This document shows, in pieces, positions 32,770 through 40,658 of a stretch of 41,534 nt of DNA. Positions within the stretch are counted from its first letter, which is position 1, and every line of letters begins with the position of its first letter. The stretch is from Nitrospinota bacterium (GTDB taxonomy: Bacteria; Nitrospinota_A; UBA7883; JACRGQ01): contig JACQEX010000092.1 in NCBI GenBank assembly GCA_016200345.1, forward strand, positions 1-41,534, written 5' to 3'. The notes under the pieces are model-generated. The model was not told the DNA's origin, ran no database searches, and worked only from the letters and a program-made list of their open reading frames with translations. A program made the translations under genes and the position numbers.

Positions 32770-34509
32770 TTATTTCAAAACTGTGAGAAGTTTTTCATTT
32801 TGGGGGTCTAAGTAAAGGCCGATTTGCGCCACTTTTTTCGCCGCGACTGCGTTGCCGGTCACTTGATATGAAACGGCCAGGTTTTTTATATATTCGACGT
32901 CGCCCGAATTGGCAAAGGCCCTAACCAACGCCGACGACCAGCCCTTCCTCTCCAAGGAAATCAACACGTAGGCGTAATCGTTCAAGGCCTTGGCCTCGTC
33001 CGGATATTTTTCCAAAATTTCCTCAAGAGGTTTAACGGCCTCCGCGCTTTTCCCTTGCCTCATTCTGATGACGGCAATGTTAAGTTGCGCCCCGTACCAG
33101 TTTTTGGGGTTTTGGGGAATTTGTAGGTACGCCTTTTCGGCCTCATCCAGCCTTCCTACGTTCATATAAACACCGCCCAATTTTTCCAGCAAAAGCGGGT
33201 CGGCGGCGTTAACTCGAAGGGCGTATAAAAGAAGTTTTTCCGCCTGGTCGTTTTGGCCGATGTCCTTTAAGGCAACCGAAAGATTCGCCACCACCGACGA
33301 ACCGCGCGGAGAGGTGTTTACCGCGTCGGCCCACAATGCCGTCTCGTTTCTCCAAACATGGTTTCTAGCCGCTGTCATTACAAAAAATACCGTGGCGACC
33401 GCCAGACACCAGAAAACAGCTTTCTGTTTTTGAGTCTCGCTCGTCTCCCTAAAAACTAGCGCCACAAAAAAAGAGAGCATGGCGGAAGGAATATAAACGT
33501 ATCTTTCCGCCATCAGCGTCCCCGTTGGAATAAAGTTTAGGTTCGGGGACAACACCACAAAAAACCAAAGAAACGAAAACGCCGGCATAGGGTTTTTTTT
33601 GCAATATAAAAGCGCCGTGACAATCAAAACTGATACGAAGAGCGCGGACAATAACAGAAGATTGGAAAATGGAGCGACCGCCTGCGTGACGTCCCGAACC
33701 ACAACCAAGGGCCAAGGAATTAAAAGCAATTTAAAATACTGAACCACGACCCCGCTCATCGTCACATAATTGCCAATCGGATCCGTATTAAACGCCGACG
33801 TACCGGAACGAGCCACCGTCCCCAACACGCTTGACCGAATGGATAGGTACGCCAAAAGAAGGACGAGAAAAGGAACCCACACGATTTTGCTCCGCAACGC
33901 GGCAAATTTCCATCCCTCCCCCTTTTCGGAGCCAATCGTAAGGTCGTAAAGAATTATGACAAGCGGGGCGACGGCGGCGGTTTCAGAGGAAAAAAGGCCC
34001 AGCGTGAAAAGCACCATGGACAGGACAAAATACCACTCCCCGCGCCCGCGTCTTCCGGCCACATAACAGACGACGGAGGAGAGCCAAAAGAGGTCCCCCA
34101 TTATGTCGTAACTGGCGGTGATAAAAGTTACCCTTTCGGTGTGCAACGGATGGAGGGCAAAAAGTAACGCGCCCCAAAACGCCGCCCGCGAGTCGGTAAA
34201 AAGCAACACCAGCAGGGCGTAAAGCACGCACACGACAAGTGCGTTTAGCGTCTTGCCGACAATGTGGTACCCGACTGGATTAAGCCCGGAAAAGCGATAC
34301 GTGACCGAATAAAGCATCGTGCGAAGCGGCCTGTACAGGCCCTCGCTCCCCTCCAGAAAATATTTTGGCCATGGTTGCGCGGTTTTAATCTCCCTGTTTT
34401 GGACGATAAAAAGGTCGTCGTCCCACGCAAAACGGTTCTGGAAAGAGTTTGCGTAAACAAGCATTGAAAGAAAAAAAAGTACGACGAGATTAAAGAGGTT
34501 ATTTCTCAC
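32770..34509 (-). CDS. TMTC-like polytopic membrane protein with TPR domain
   Basis: This 579-aa protein has about ten hydrophobic segments in its first ~390 residues and tetratricopeptide repeats in the last ~180 (ALKDIGQNDQAEKLLLYAL, VYMNVGRLDEAEKAYL as the clearest units). An acidic WDDD at ~29-32 in the first loop and LHPLHTERV are typical of GT-C-fold mannosyltransferase relatives of the TMTC type. It may transfer sugars from a polyprenyl carrier to an extracytoplasmic acceptor, but the substrate is not known. The start is GTG 34509, inside the end of dedA (11-bp overlap). The neighbours dedA and dnaE do not suggest a pathway. Confidence 0.85.
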   Translation of the reverse strand: MRNNLFNLVVLFFLSMLVYANSFQNRFAWDDDLFIVQNREIKTAQPWPKYFLEGSEGLYRPLRTMLYSVTYRFSGLNPVGYHIVGKTLNALVVCVLYALLVLLFTDSRAAFWGALLFALHPLHTERVTFITASYDIMGDLFWLSSVVCYVAGRRGRGEWYFVLSMVLFTLGLFSSETAAVAPLVIILYDLTIGSEKGEGWKFAALRSKIVWVPFLVLLLAYLSIRSSVLGTVARSGTSAFNTDPIGNYVTMSGVVVQYFKLLLIPWPLVVVRDVTQAVAPFSNLLLLSALFVSVLIVTALLYCKKNPMPAFSFLWFFVVLSPNLNFIPTGTLMAERYVYIPSAMLSFFVALVFRETSETQKQKAVFWCLAVATVFFVMTAARNHVWRNETALWADAVNTSPRGSSVVANLSVALKDIGQNDQAEKLLLYALRVNAADPLLLEKLGGVYMNVGRLDEAEKAYLQIPQNPKNWYGAQLNIAVIRMRQGKSAEAVKPLEEILEKYPDEAKALNDYAYVLISLERKGWSSALVRAFANSGDVEYIKNLAVSYQVTGNAVAAKKVAQIGLYLDPQNEKLLTVLK

Positions 34510-35149
34510 TCGGGAAGTACTTATGGCGGGCGAACTCGAACGCCGCAGGTAAAATCGAAATAAAAATTATGGCCAATATGACCGTTGAAAAATGCCTCTT
34601 AACCGCCGGAATGTTGCCGAAGAAAAATCCCGCAAAGAGAAAAAAACCGACCCATAGAATCGCCCCGACGACGGAGTATTTAACAAATTTCCCCGTTTCC
34701 ATCCGCCCTATCCCCGCGATAAAAGGGGCGAAGGTTCTTACAATCGGCAAAAACCGTCCGATAACGACGGTCTTTCCTCCGAACCTTGTAAAATACCTCT
34801 GCGTGCTGACAAGATATTCCTCGTTGAAAAACCACGACCCCTTTTTATTGAAAACCGCCGGCCCCAAATACCGACCTATTTTGTAATTTGAAAAATTGCC
34901 CGCGACCGCGGAAACAAACAATAGTGCAAAAACGAGCGTCACGTCAAGCGTCCCCATGGAGGCGGCGACGGCCCCGGTCGCAAAAAGCAACGAATCGCCC
35001 GGCAAAAACGGGGTTACGACAAACCCGGTCTCCGCAAAAACAACCAGCATCAGTATTGCGTACGTCCAAACGCCATAGTTGGCCGTTATGTCGTGCAAAT
35101 GTTTGTCCAAATGTAAAACCACCTCGACAAACCCGTGTATAAAATCCAT
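34499..35149 (-). CDS. DedA-family membrane protein
   Basis: A 216-aa integral membrane protein with the DedA/VTT signatures FAETGFVVTPFLPGDSLLFATG (seen as ETGFVVTPFLPGDSLLF) and GRFLPIVRTFAPFIAG. Members affect membrane potential, pH tolerance and, as recently shown for some, undecaprenyl-phosphate or lipid flipping. GGAGGA five bases before ATG 35149 fixes the start. A longer open frame to 35188 begins inside the adjacent interspersed repeat and should be ignored. It overlaps the TMTC-like gene. Confidence 0.93.
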   Translation of the reverse strand: MDFIHGFVEVVLHLDKHLHDITANYGVWTYAILMLVVFAETGFVVTPFLPGDSLLFATGAVAASMGTLDVTLVFALLFVSAVAGNFSNYKIGRYLGPAVFNKKGSWFFNEEYLVSTQRYFTRFGGKTVVIGRFLPIVRTFAPFIAGIGRMETGKFVKYSVVGAILWVGFFLFAGFFFGNIPAVKRHFSTVILAIIFISILPAAFEFARHKYFPSEK

Positions 35150-35163
35150 AAAGTCCTCCGAGC

Positions 35164-35246
35164 TGTCATGCCGGGCTTGACCAGGCATCCAGTTCCTTTT
35201 ACCTAATTTTTAAAGGTAATGGATTCCCGCCTGCACGGGAATGACA
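35164..35246. repeat. Palindromic interspersed repeat (MITE/REP-like)
   Basis: An 83-bp element with inverted ends: TGTCAT (35164-35169) and ATGACA (35241-35246). The left arm contains TGCCGGGCTTGACCAGGCA and the right TCCCGCCTGCACGGGA, each a small hairpin, and the inner part pairs TTACCT with AGGTAA. This 'TGTCAT..CCG....GG.ATCCA' pattern occurs as a dispersed repeat in many bacterial genomes. It lies between dnaE and dedA. Confidence 0.7.
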
Positions 35247-35261
35247 ATTATTCGTATTTTA

Positions 35262-38200
35262 CTAAGAGCAAAAGACGGTGTCGGAGCCAAGCACTCCCTC
35301 CATCTCGTCAATAAACTGCTCGCTGGCGCTGACCTTGTACTTGTCAGCGGCCCCGATGTAGATCCTCCTCTTGTCCGGAAAGGTAAAATACAGGTTTAGC
35401 TTGCTGGCCCCCCTGTGTTTCGCCGCAATCCTTTTTATGTCCTCCAACACCGGCTCCTCCAACCCGATAAGGCTAAGGTTAAGGTGAACGACCCCGGTTA
35501 GTTTTTTCCTCGCCTCCATTATCGGCAAAATCTCGTCGGCAATAATCTTTAGCTCCGTCTCGTCCTTGTCCGTCTTGCCCCTTACGAAAATCGCCTCGTT
35601 TGACTGCAAAAGGGCGGCGGACTCCTTATACAGCTTCGGCCATACAATCATCTTTACGCTCCCGGAGAGATCCTCCAGCGTCACGTACGCCATTATCCCC
35701 TTTTTCTTGGTCATCTGTGTTTTTAATCCGCCAACGACGCCGCACAGCCTCACCTCGCGCTTTCCCCCCTCGATTTCCGAGAGTGTTGCAGCGTGATGCG
35801 TGGAGAGAAGTTTAACCTCTTTTTTAAAACGCTCCAGCGGATGACCGGAGATGTAGAAGCCAAGCGTCTCTTTTTCGTATTCCAGCCTCTGCGACTCCGT
35901 CCATTCCTCAGACTTTTGAAGGAGCCTTGCGACGCGTTCCTCCTCCGTCTCCATCTTGGCGAACATATTGGACTGCCCCTTTTTCGCGTCGTCCCTTGCA
36001 TCGGCGGCGTCTTGCACCACCGCGTCGAGCGAGTTAAAAATCTCGGCCCTGTTTTTGTGCAGTCCGTCGAACGCGCCGCATTTTATCAGCGCCTCGAGAA
36101 CCCTGCGGTTGAGGTGTCGCATGTCCAGCCTTCGCGCGAACTCGGGGAACGATTTGAACGGCCCCCCCTCCTCGCGCGCGCGAATTATCTCGTCCACTCC
36201 CGCGACGCCGACGCCTTTAACCGCCGCAAGGCCGAAAATAATCACGTCCTCAAAAACGGTGAATTTTGTCGCGCTTTTGTTTATGTCCGGCGGGGTGACC
36301 TTTATGCCGGCCTCCCGGCACTCGTTTAGAAACTGGACAATCTTGTCGGTGTCGGCCATCTCGCTCGTAAGAAGCGACGCTATGAACTCGTGCGGATAGT
36401 GCGCCTTGAGGTACGCGGTCCTGTAAGACAAAAGGGCGTAGGCGGCGGAGTGGGATTTGTTGAAGCCGTACCCTGCGAATTTTTCAATGAGCTCGAAAAC
36501 CGCGCCGGCCTTTTTTACGTCCAGTTTTTTTGCGACGGCCCCTTTCACAAAGGCCTCCCTCTGGGCGGCCATGACGTCCTTGTCCTTTTTGCCCATCGCC
36601 TTCCGAAGGGTGTCGGACTGGGCCATGGTCATACCGGCAAGCTCGTTGGCAAGCTTCATGACCTGCTCCTGATAGACCATTACGCCGTATGTCTCCTCCA
36701 AAACGGCGTCCATCTGCGGAAGGATGTTTTCCACCTTTTCCAGACCGTGCTTTCGCTTGATGAACGAATCCACCATTCCACTCTCCAACGGGCCGGGGCG
36801 GTAAAGCGCCACAAGCGCGATGATGTCGGAAAAAACCTGCGGTTTTAGCTTGCGCAAGATGTCCCTCATGCCCGACGACTCGAGCTGAAAAATGCCCAAC
36901 GTCCGGGCGGACGACAAAAGCTTGAAAGTCGCCTCGTCGTCCATCGGCACGGAGGCGAGAGAGAAATCCGGTTTTTTTGCCGCCCTTATCTGTTTTTCGG
37001 TCCAGTCAATAACCGTTAGCGTTCGTAGACCGAGGAAATCCATTTTTAGCAGGCCGAGTTTTTCGATGTCCGTCATGGAAAACTGCGTGACCACTTCCCC
37101 CTTGCTCGTCTTGTAAAGCGGAAGGTAGTCCGTGAGGTTGGAGGGGGCTATCACGACTCCTGCGGCGTGCGTCGAGGCGTGGCGGGAAATCCCCTCCAGC
37201 ACGCGCGCAATTTCCAGCAGTTTTTTCACACGGGGGTCTTTTTTCTCCATCTCGGGGAGCCGCTTTTCCGCCTTCATCGCCTTTTCTATGGTCATGTCCA
37301 GCGCCTCCGGCACCAGCTTGGCTATGGCGTCCACCTCGCTGTACGGAAGCTCCAAAACCCGCCCTACATCGCGCAAAACTCCGCGCGCCTTCATCGTGCC
37401 GAACGTGATTATCTGCGCCACGTTGTCGGCGCCGTATTTGTCGCGCACGTATTTAATGACCTCGTCGCGCCTGTCCATGCAGAAGTCTATGTCTATATCC
37501 GGCATGGAGATGCGGTCCGGGTTTAGAAACCGCTCGAACAAAAGCCCGTATTTAATCGGGTCTATGTCCGTAATTCCAAGGGCCCACGCCACAAGGCTTC
37601 CCGCCGCGCTTCCCCTTCCCGGCCCGACCGGAATCCCGCGGGACTTCGCCTCCTTTATGAAATCCCAGACGATTAGAAAGTAGCCGGCAAAATTCATTTT
37701 CTTGATTACTTGCAATTCCCAAACCGCGCGTTCCTTGTACTTCTTCTCCATTTCCACGAAGTCGTTATCGCCCGTAGTCTTGGAGCCCAACAGCCTTATA
37801 TCGAGGTTGTGGTTTACCAGGTCTTCTAGATACTGCCCCGGAGTTTCGTCCTTTGGAACGCCGTACGCCGGCAGATGGTACTGGCCCAGCTTTAAATCCA
37901 TGTTGCACCTATCGGCGACCTCGCGCGTGTTTGTTACGGCTTCTGGTATCTCGGAAAAAAGGTCCCGCATCTCCTGCGCAGATTTTAAATAAAACTCCTT
38001 GGCGCCGTATCTCATCCTTTTTACGTCGTTGACCACCTTTCCGGTTCCGATGCAAAGGAGCGCGTCGTGCGCCTCCCAATGCTCTTTTTCCAGGTAATGA
38101 CAGTCGTTGGTCGCAACGAGCTTAATCTCGTGTTTTTTGGAGAGCGCGACTATCTCCTTATTAACCTTGTCCTGCCCCTCAATGCCGTGGTTTTGAAGCT

Positions 38201-38726
38201 CAAGGTAGAATCTGTCCCCGAACGTCTCCTTATAAAAGCCAAGTGCCTGCTCCGCCTCCGCAGGTCGGTTGGATAGGATTTTCTTTGGTATCTCCCCCTT
38301 AAGGCATGCCGAAAGCGCGATTAACCCCTCGTTGTGCGCGGCTATGAACTCCCTGTCCGTCCTTGGCTTGTAATAAAAACCCTCGAGGTAGGCGGAGGTG
38401 ACTATCTTGCAAAGGTTTTTATATCCGGTTTGGTTTTTGACGAGAAGAATAAGATGGGAGTTGGTCTCATCGTCGTCCGTGCCGGCTTTTTCAAGCCTGC
38501 TTTTTGGGGCGACGTAAACCTCGCATCCAATCACCGGCTTGACGCCGCTTTTAAGCCCCTTTTGATACAATTCCAACGCGCCGAAAAGGTTGCCGTGGTC
38601 GGTTACGGTGACGGCCGGCATATGCAACTGCTCCGCCTTTTTTAGGAGGTCGTCAATCCTTATGGCCCCGTCGAGCAGGGAGTATTCGGAGTGCAGGTGC
38701 AGGTGCACAAAATCTTCAAACTTCAT
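35262..38726 (-). CDS. dnaE: DNA polymerase III alpha subunit
   Basis: The replicative polymerase (1154 aa). The N-terminal PHP domain starts with FVHLHLHSEYSLLDG and keeps TDHGNLFG, LSACLKGE and NDCHYL. The polymerase active site includes GPGRGSAAGSLVAW and PDIDIDFCMDRR (metal-binding Asp). Later come SRHASTHAAGVV, FNKSHSAAYALLSYRTAYLKAHY (in part), helix-hairpin-helix and an OB-fold region. No 3'-5' exonuclease domain is inserted, so it is DnaE not PolC. ATG 38726 matches the family start; the frame to 38843 runs into the pilA terminator. TATAAT lies 7 bp before the ATG and no Shine-Dalgarno sequence is present. Confidence 0.97.
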   Translation of the reverse strand: MKFEDFVHLHLHSEYSLLDGAIRIDDLLKKAEQLHMPAVTVTDHGNLFGALELYQKGLKSGVKPVIGCEVYVAPKSRLEKAGTDDDETNSHLILLVKNQTGYKNLCKIVTSAYLEGFYYKPRTDREFIAAHNEGLIALSACLKGEIPKKILSNRPAEAEQALGFYKETFGDRFYLELQNHGIEGQDKVNKEIVALSKKHEIKLVATNDCHYLEKEHWEAHDALLCIGTGKVVNDVKRMRYGAKEFYLKSAQEMRDLFSEIPEAVTNTREVADRCNMDLKLGQYHLPAYGVPKDETPGQYLEDLVNHNLDIRLLGSKTTGDNDFVEMEKKYKERAVWELQVIKKMNFAGYFLIVWDFIKEAKSRGIPVGPGRGSAAGSLVAWALGITDIDPIKYGLLFERFLNPDRISMPDIDIDFCMDRRDEVIKYVRDKYGADNVAQIITFGTMKARGVLRDVGRVLELPYSEVDAIAKLVPEALDMTIEKAMKAEKRLPEMEKKDPRVKKLLEIARVLEGISRHASTHAAGVVIAPSNLTDYLPLYKTSKGEVVTQFSMTDIEKLGLLKMDFLGLRTLTVIDWTEKQIRAAKKPDFSLASVPMDDEATFKLLSSARTLGIFQLESSGMRDILRKLKPQVFSDIIALVALYRPGPLESGMVDSFIKRKHGLEKVENILPQMDAVLEETYGVMVYQEQVMKLANELAGMTMAQSDTLRKAMGKKDKDVMAAQREAFVKGAVAKKLDVKKAGAVFELIEKFAGYGFNKSHSAAYALLSYRTAYLKAHYPHEFIASLLTSEMADTDKIVQFLNECREAGIKVTPPDINKSATKFTVFEDVIIFGLAAVKGVGVAGVDEIIRAREEGGPFKSFPEFARRLDMRHLNRRVLEALIKCGAFDGLHKNRAEIFNSLDAVVQDAADARDDAKKGQSNMFAKMETEEERVARLLQKSEEWTESQRLEYEKETLGFYISGHPLERFKKEVKLLSTHHAATLSEIEGGKREVRLCGVVGGLKTQMTKKKGIMAYVTLEDLSGSVKMIVWPKLYKESAALLQSNEAIFVRGKTDKDETELKIIADEILPIMEARKKLTGVVHLNLSLIGLEEPVLEDIKRIAAKHRGASKLNLYFTFPDKRRIYIGAADKYKVSASEQFIDEMEGVLGSDTVFCS

Positions 38727-38733
38727 CCCGCGT

Positions 38734-38739
38734 ATTATA
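38734..38739 (-). promoter_or_regulatory. -10 element of dnaE, leaderless arrangement
   Basis: TATAAT on the minus strand ends 7 bp before ATG 38726, so transcription would begin at or next to the start codon. The -35 at 17 bp (TGCACT) is weak. Confidence 0.5.
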
Positions 38740-38844
38740 CGCTGGAACGAAGTGGAAGTGCACCGGGGAGCCGTTCCAACAATATCCTTCACGGCGTACC
38801 GGTGTGAAGCAATCCGGGAAAAAGCGACTATAGTTTGGCACAAA

Positions 38845-38874
38845 TAAAAAAGGCGCGGGTTTTTGGCCCGCGCC
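38845..38874 (-). terminator. Rho-independent terminator of pilA
   Basis: On the minus strand GGCGCGGG (38874-38867) pairs perfectly with CCCGCGCC (38859-38852) across a 7-base loop and is followed by six T. It lies 26 bp after the pilA stop and separates pilA from dnaE. Confidence 0.93.
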
Positions 38875-38900
38875 CGTTAGGTCATACAAGAAAGGTCGGA

Positions 38901-39359
38901 TTATTGGAGACCGCCCTTGCTGGAATCCCACGTGAAGATTTTGCCAGTTCCGCCGGAGTTGGTCGCCGTCGCGGTGTAGGTCTGCGGGGAAGTGGCGCTG
39001 GATGTAAAGGTCATGGTGTTGCCTTTGGACATCTTGGTGTAGCCGCCTATACAAAGGTTGTTGTCAATGGCCGCAGTAGGCGTGGCGCAGACCGCCGCCG
39101 CAATAGCCGCAGTGAAGGAAAGGTTGCCGCCTGCCGCGCCGCCCGGATAGAAGTTGTTGGTGGCGAAGTAGGCCTCGGCCGCCAACGCCATGTTCCTAAG
39201 ATCCGTCTCGGCCGCGGAGTCGTTGGCGTTCTTTTTGTAGTTGGAGAATTGCGGAATCGCAATCGCAACCAATATGCCGATGATGGCAACGACGACCAAC
39301 AGCTCTATCAGTGTGAAACCTTTTTCGCCCCTAATGGCTTTGTTGAATGAAGAAAACAT
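38901..39359 (-). CDS. pilA: Type IV major pilin-like protein
   Basis: A prepilin of 152 aa. The class III leader ends GEKG/FTLIEL, so peptidase would cut after Gly14 and methylate Phe15; Glu at mature position 5 is present. The hydrophobic helix LLVVVAIIGILVAIAIPQF follows. Cys91 and Cys103 could form the C-terminal disulfide loop. Mature length is 138 residues. AGGAGGT seven bases before ATG 39359 is an excellent ribosome binding site. It has its own sigma-54 promoter and a strong terminator, so it is monocistronic. No other pilus genes are here, and a minor pseudopilin role is less likely given this strong expression apparatus. Confidence 0.92.
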   Translation of the reverse strand: MFSSFNKAIRGEKGFTLIELLVVVAIIGILVAIAIPQFSNYKKNANDSAAETDLRNMALAAEAYFATNNFYPGGAAGGNLSFTAAIAAAVCATPTAAIDNNLCIGGYTKMSKGNTMTFTSSATSPQTYTATATNSGGTGKIFTWDSSKGGLQ

Positions 39360-39444
39360 TTTAGTACCTCCTAAAATTGGTTATTATTGCCCGGTCATTT
39401 TCATAAAAAAACCCGGGTTCCCTTTTCTATTAACAGCATATAGG

Positions 39445-39460
39445 AGCAATTGTGGTGCCG
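39445..39460 (-). promoter_or_regulatory. Sigma-54 (-24/-12) promoter of pilA
   Basis: On the minus strand CGGCAC (39460-39455), five bases CACAA, then TTGCT (39449-39445). The invariant GG and GC are separated by exactly 10 bp, as required. Only the first base differs from TGGCAC. Transcription would start near 39434, giving a ~75-nt leader. Confidence 0.82.
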
Positions 39461-39570
39461 AAATCCTAGGAAAACAGGCACTGCAATTAGCATTGTATTA
39501 TCAGGACTTATACAACAACTTGGCGTAATATAGGCCAATTCCAATCCAAAAGTAACAAAAATCGGCTTAA

Positions 39571-39589
39571 AGTGACAATTATTGTCACT
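39571..39589. promoter_or_regulatory. Perfect 19-bp dyad, candidate activator site upstream of pilA
   Basis: AGTGACAAT-T-ATTGTCACT is a perfect inverted repeat with 9-bp arms. It is centred about 145 bp upstream of the predicted sigma-54 transcription start of pilA, the usual distance for an enhancer-binding activator. It also lies 56 bp downstream of the metF stop, so an RNA hairpin role is a less likely alternative (no T-run). Confidence 0.6.
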
Positions 39590-39644
39590 AAAAGGCCGTG
39601 CCTCCCCTCGGACGATTGAAGGGTGGAAGACGGCTTTTTGGCTT

Positions 39645-40523
39645 CTACCTCTTCTTCCCCTCTTCAATCATGTCCAACAGGAGGGGAATTGATTCTAATT
39701 GCCCAACCGGCATGATGTGAACCCCGTCCACCTTGTCTCTGACGGCGTTTACGAACTCGGCGGACATTTTCATCCCCTCCAACTCCGGCTTTTCGGCGTT
39801 GGCGATTCTGGCCGACACTTCCTCCGGAATCGGGGTTGTCAACACGCTGTTGTTGAGAAAGTCAATCATCTTGACCGATTTGAGCGGCGTGACGCCGACC
39901 AGGAATTTTGCGTCCACATCCTTCACCAACTCCAGGAAAGCGTCAAGCGAGGCCATGTCGAAAAACGGCTGGGTCTGGAAGAATCTTGCGCCTGCCGCTA
40001 TTTTTTTCTCGGCCTTAAAAATTTCCAACTCTATCGGGTTGTAGAAAGGGTTGAACACCGCGCCAATATAAAAGTCCTTGCACCCCTTCAACGGCTTGCC
40101 GTTGAAGGCCGTTCCTTGCGAGAACATGTGCGCCGCGTTGATTAGCTGGGGCGCGTCAAGGTCGAACACCGGCTTGGACTGTGGGTTGTCCCCAAGCGTT
40201 GGATAATCGCCCGTCATAATGCAAAGGTTCTCAACGCCCAAGGCCATGGCGCCGAGCAGGTCGGATTGGAGCGCAAGCCTGTTCCTATCCCTGCACGCCA
40301 TCTGGCAGATTGGCTCGGCCCCAACCTCCGTCATTAAATGCGAAAAGACCAGCGCGGACATATGCATCATTGCGCGTTGGTTGTCGGTTACGTTCACGCC
40401 TGCGACCCGGCCGCTGATTTTTTTTGCAATCTCAAGCGGAATGGCGACCTCGGCGCCCTTAGGAGGCGCGATTTCGATGGTCGTCACGAAACCTTTTTCA
40501 ATCTGCTCCCTAAACTTTCCCAT
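39645..40523 (-). CDS. metF: 5,10-methylenetetrahydrofolate reductase
   Basis: A 292-aa TIM-barrel flavoprotein of the MTHFR family. It shows the opening TTIEIAPPKGAE, GVNVTDNQRA, QMACRDRNRLALQSDLLGA, NLCIMTGDYPTLGD and FFQTQPFFD. It reduces methylene-THF to methyl-THF. The next gene upstream (40659-41303) encodes a MetV-like iron-sulfur partner, the arrangement of acetogens and many anaerobes. ATG 40523 has a GGGGGG run upstream. A 100-bp inverted repeat separates the two genes. Confidence 0.94.
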   Translation of the reverse strand: MGKFREQIEKGFVTTIEIAPPKGAEVAIPLEIAKKISGRVAGVNVTDNQRAMMHMSALVFSHLMTEVGAEPICQMACRDRNRLALQSDLLGAMALGVENLCIMTGDYPTLGDNPQSKPVFDLDAPQLINAAHMFSQGTAFNGKPLKGCKDFYIGAVFNPFYNPIELEIFKAEKKIAAGARFFQTQPFFDMASLDAFLELVKDVDAKFLVGVTPLKSVKMIDFLNNSVLTTPIPEEVSARIANAEKPELEGMKMSAEFVNAVRDKVDGVHIMPVGQLESIPLLLDMIEEGKKR

Positions 40524-40548
40524 AGCCCCCCAAGACTACACTAAAAAC

Positions 40549-40648
40549 AAACCACGAAAAACACGAAAAGGCGCGAAAAAGCAGATGATGGGGTTTGGCA
40601 AAACGGTTTAACAAACCCTTTCGTGTCCTTTCGTGCGTTTCGTGGTTT
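40549..40648. repeat. 100-bp imperfect inverted repeat between metV and metF
   Basis: The left arm (40549-40581, AAACCACGAAAAACACGAAA...) is the near-reverse-complement of the right arm (40618-40648, ...TTTCGTGCGTTTCGTGGTTT); an inner GGGTTTG (40591-40597) pairs with CAAACCC (40612-40618). Each arm is itself built from repeated 'CACGAAA' units. It looks like a short non-coding dispersed element (MITE/REP-like) inside the operon. It could fold into a long RNA hairpin between the two genes. Confidence 0.7.
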
Positions 40649-40658
40649 TTTCCCATTC

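Noticed and set aside
37132-37683. Plus-strand open frames opposite dnaE and similar ones opposite pabB, argH and hss
   Set aside because: Ser/Arg-rich shadow translations of well-conserved minus-strand genes, without ribosome binding sites or homology features.
38727-38843. Upstream extension of DnaE to 38843
   Set aside because: The extra 39 residues reach the pilA terminator region, contain the dnaE -10 element, and precede the conserved family start MKFEDFVHLHLH.
39410-39419. AACCCGGGTT palindrome followed by a T-run (minus strand) in the pilA leader
   Set aside because: A terminator was considered, but the palindrome has no room for a loop, so no stable hairpin can form upstream of the T-run.
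39472-39500. Second sigma-54-like sequence on the plus strand (GGCACTGCAATTAGC)
   Set aside because: GG and GC are 11 bp apart rather than 10 and no plus-strand gene follows.
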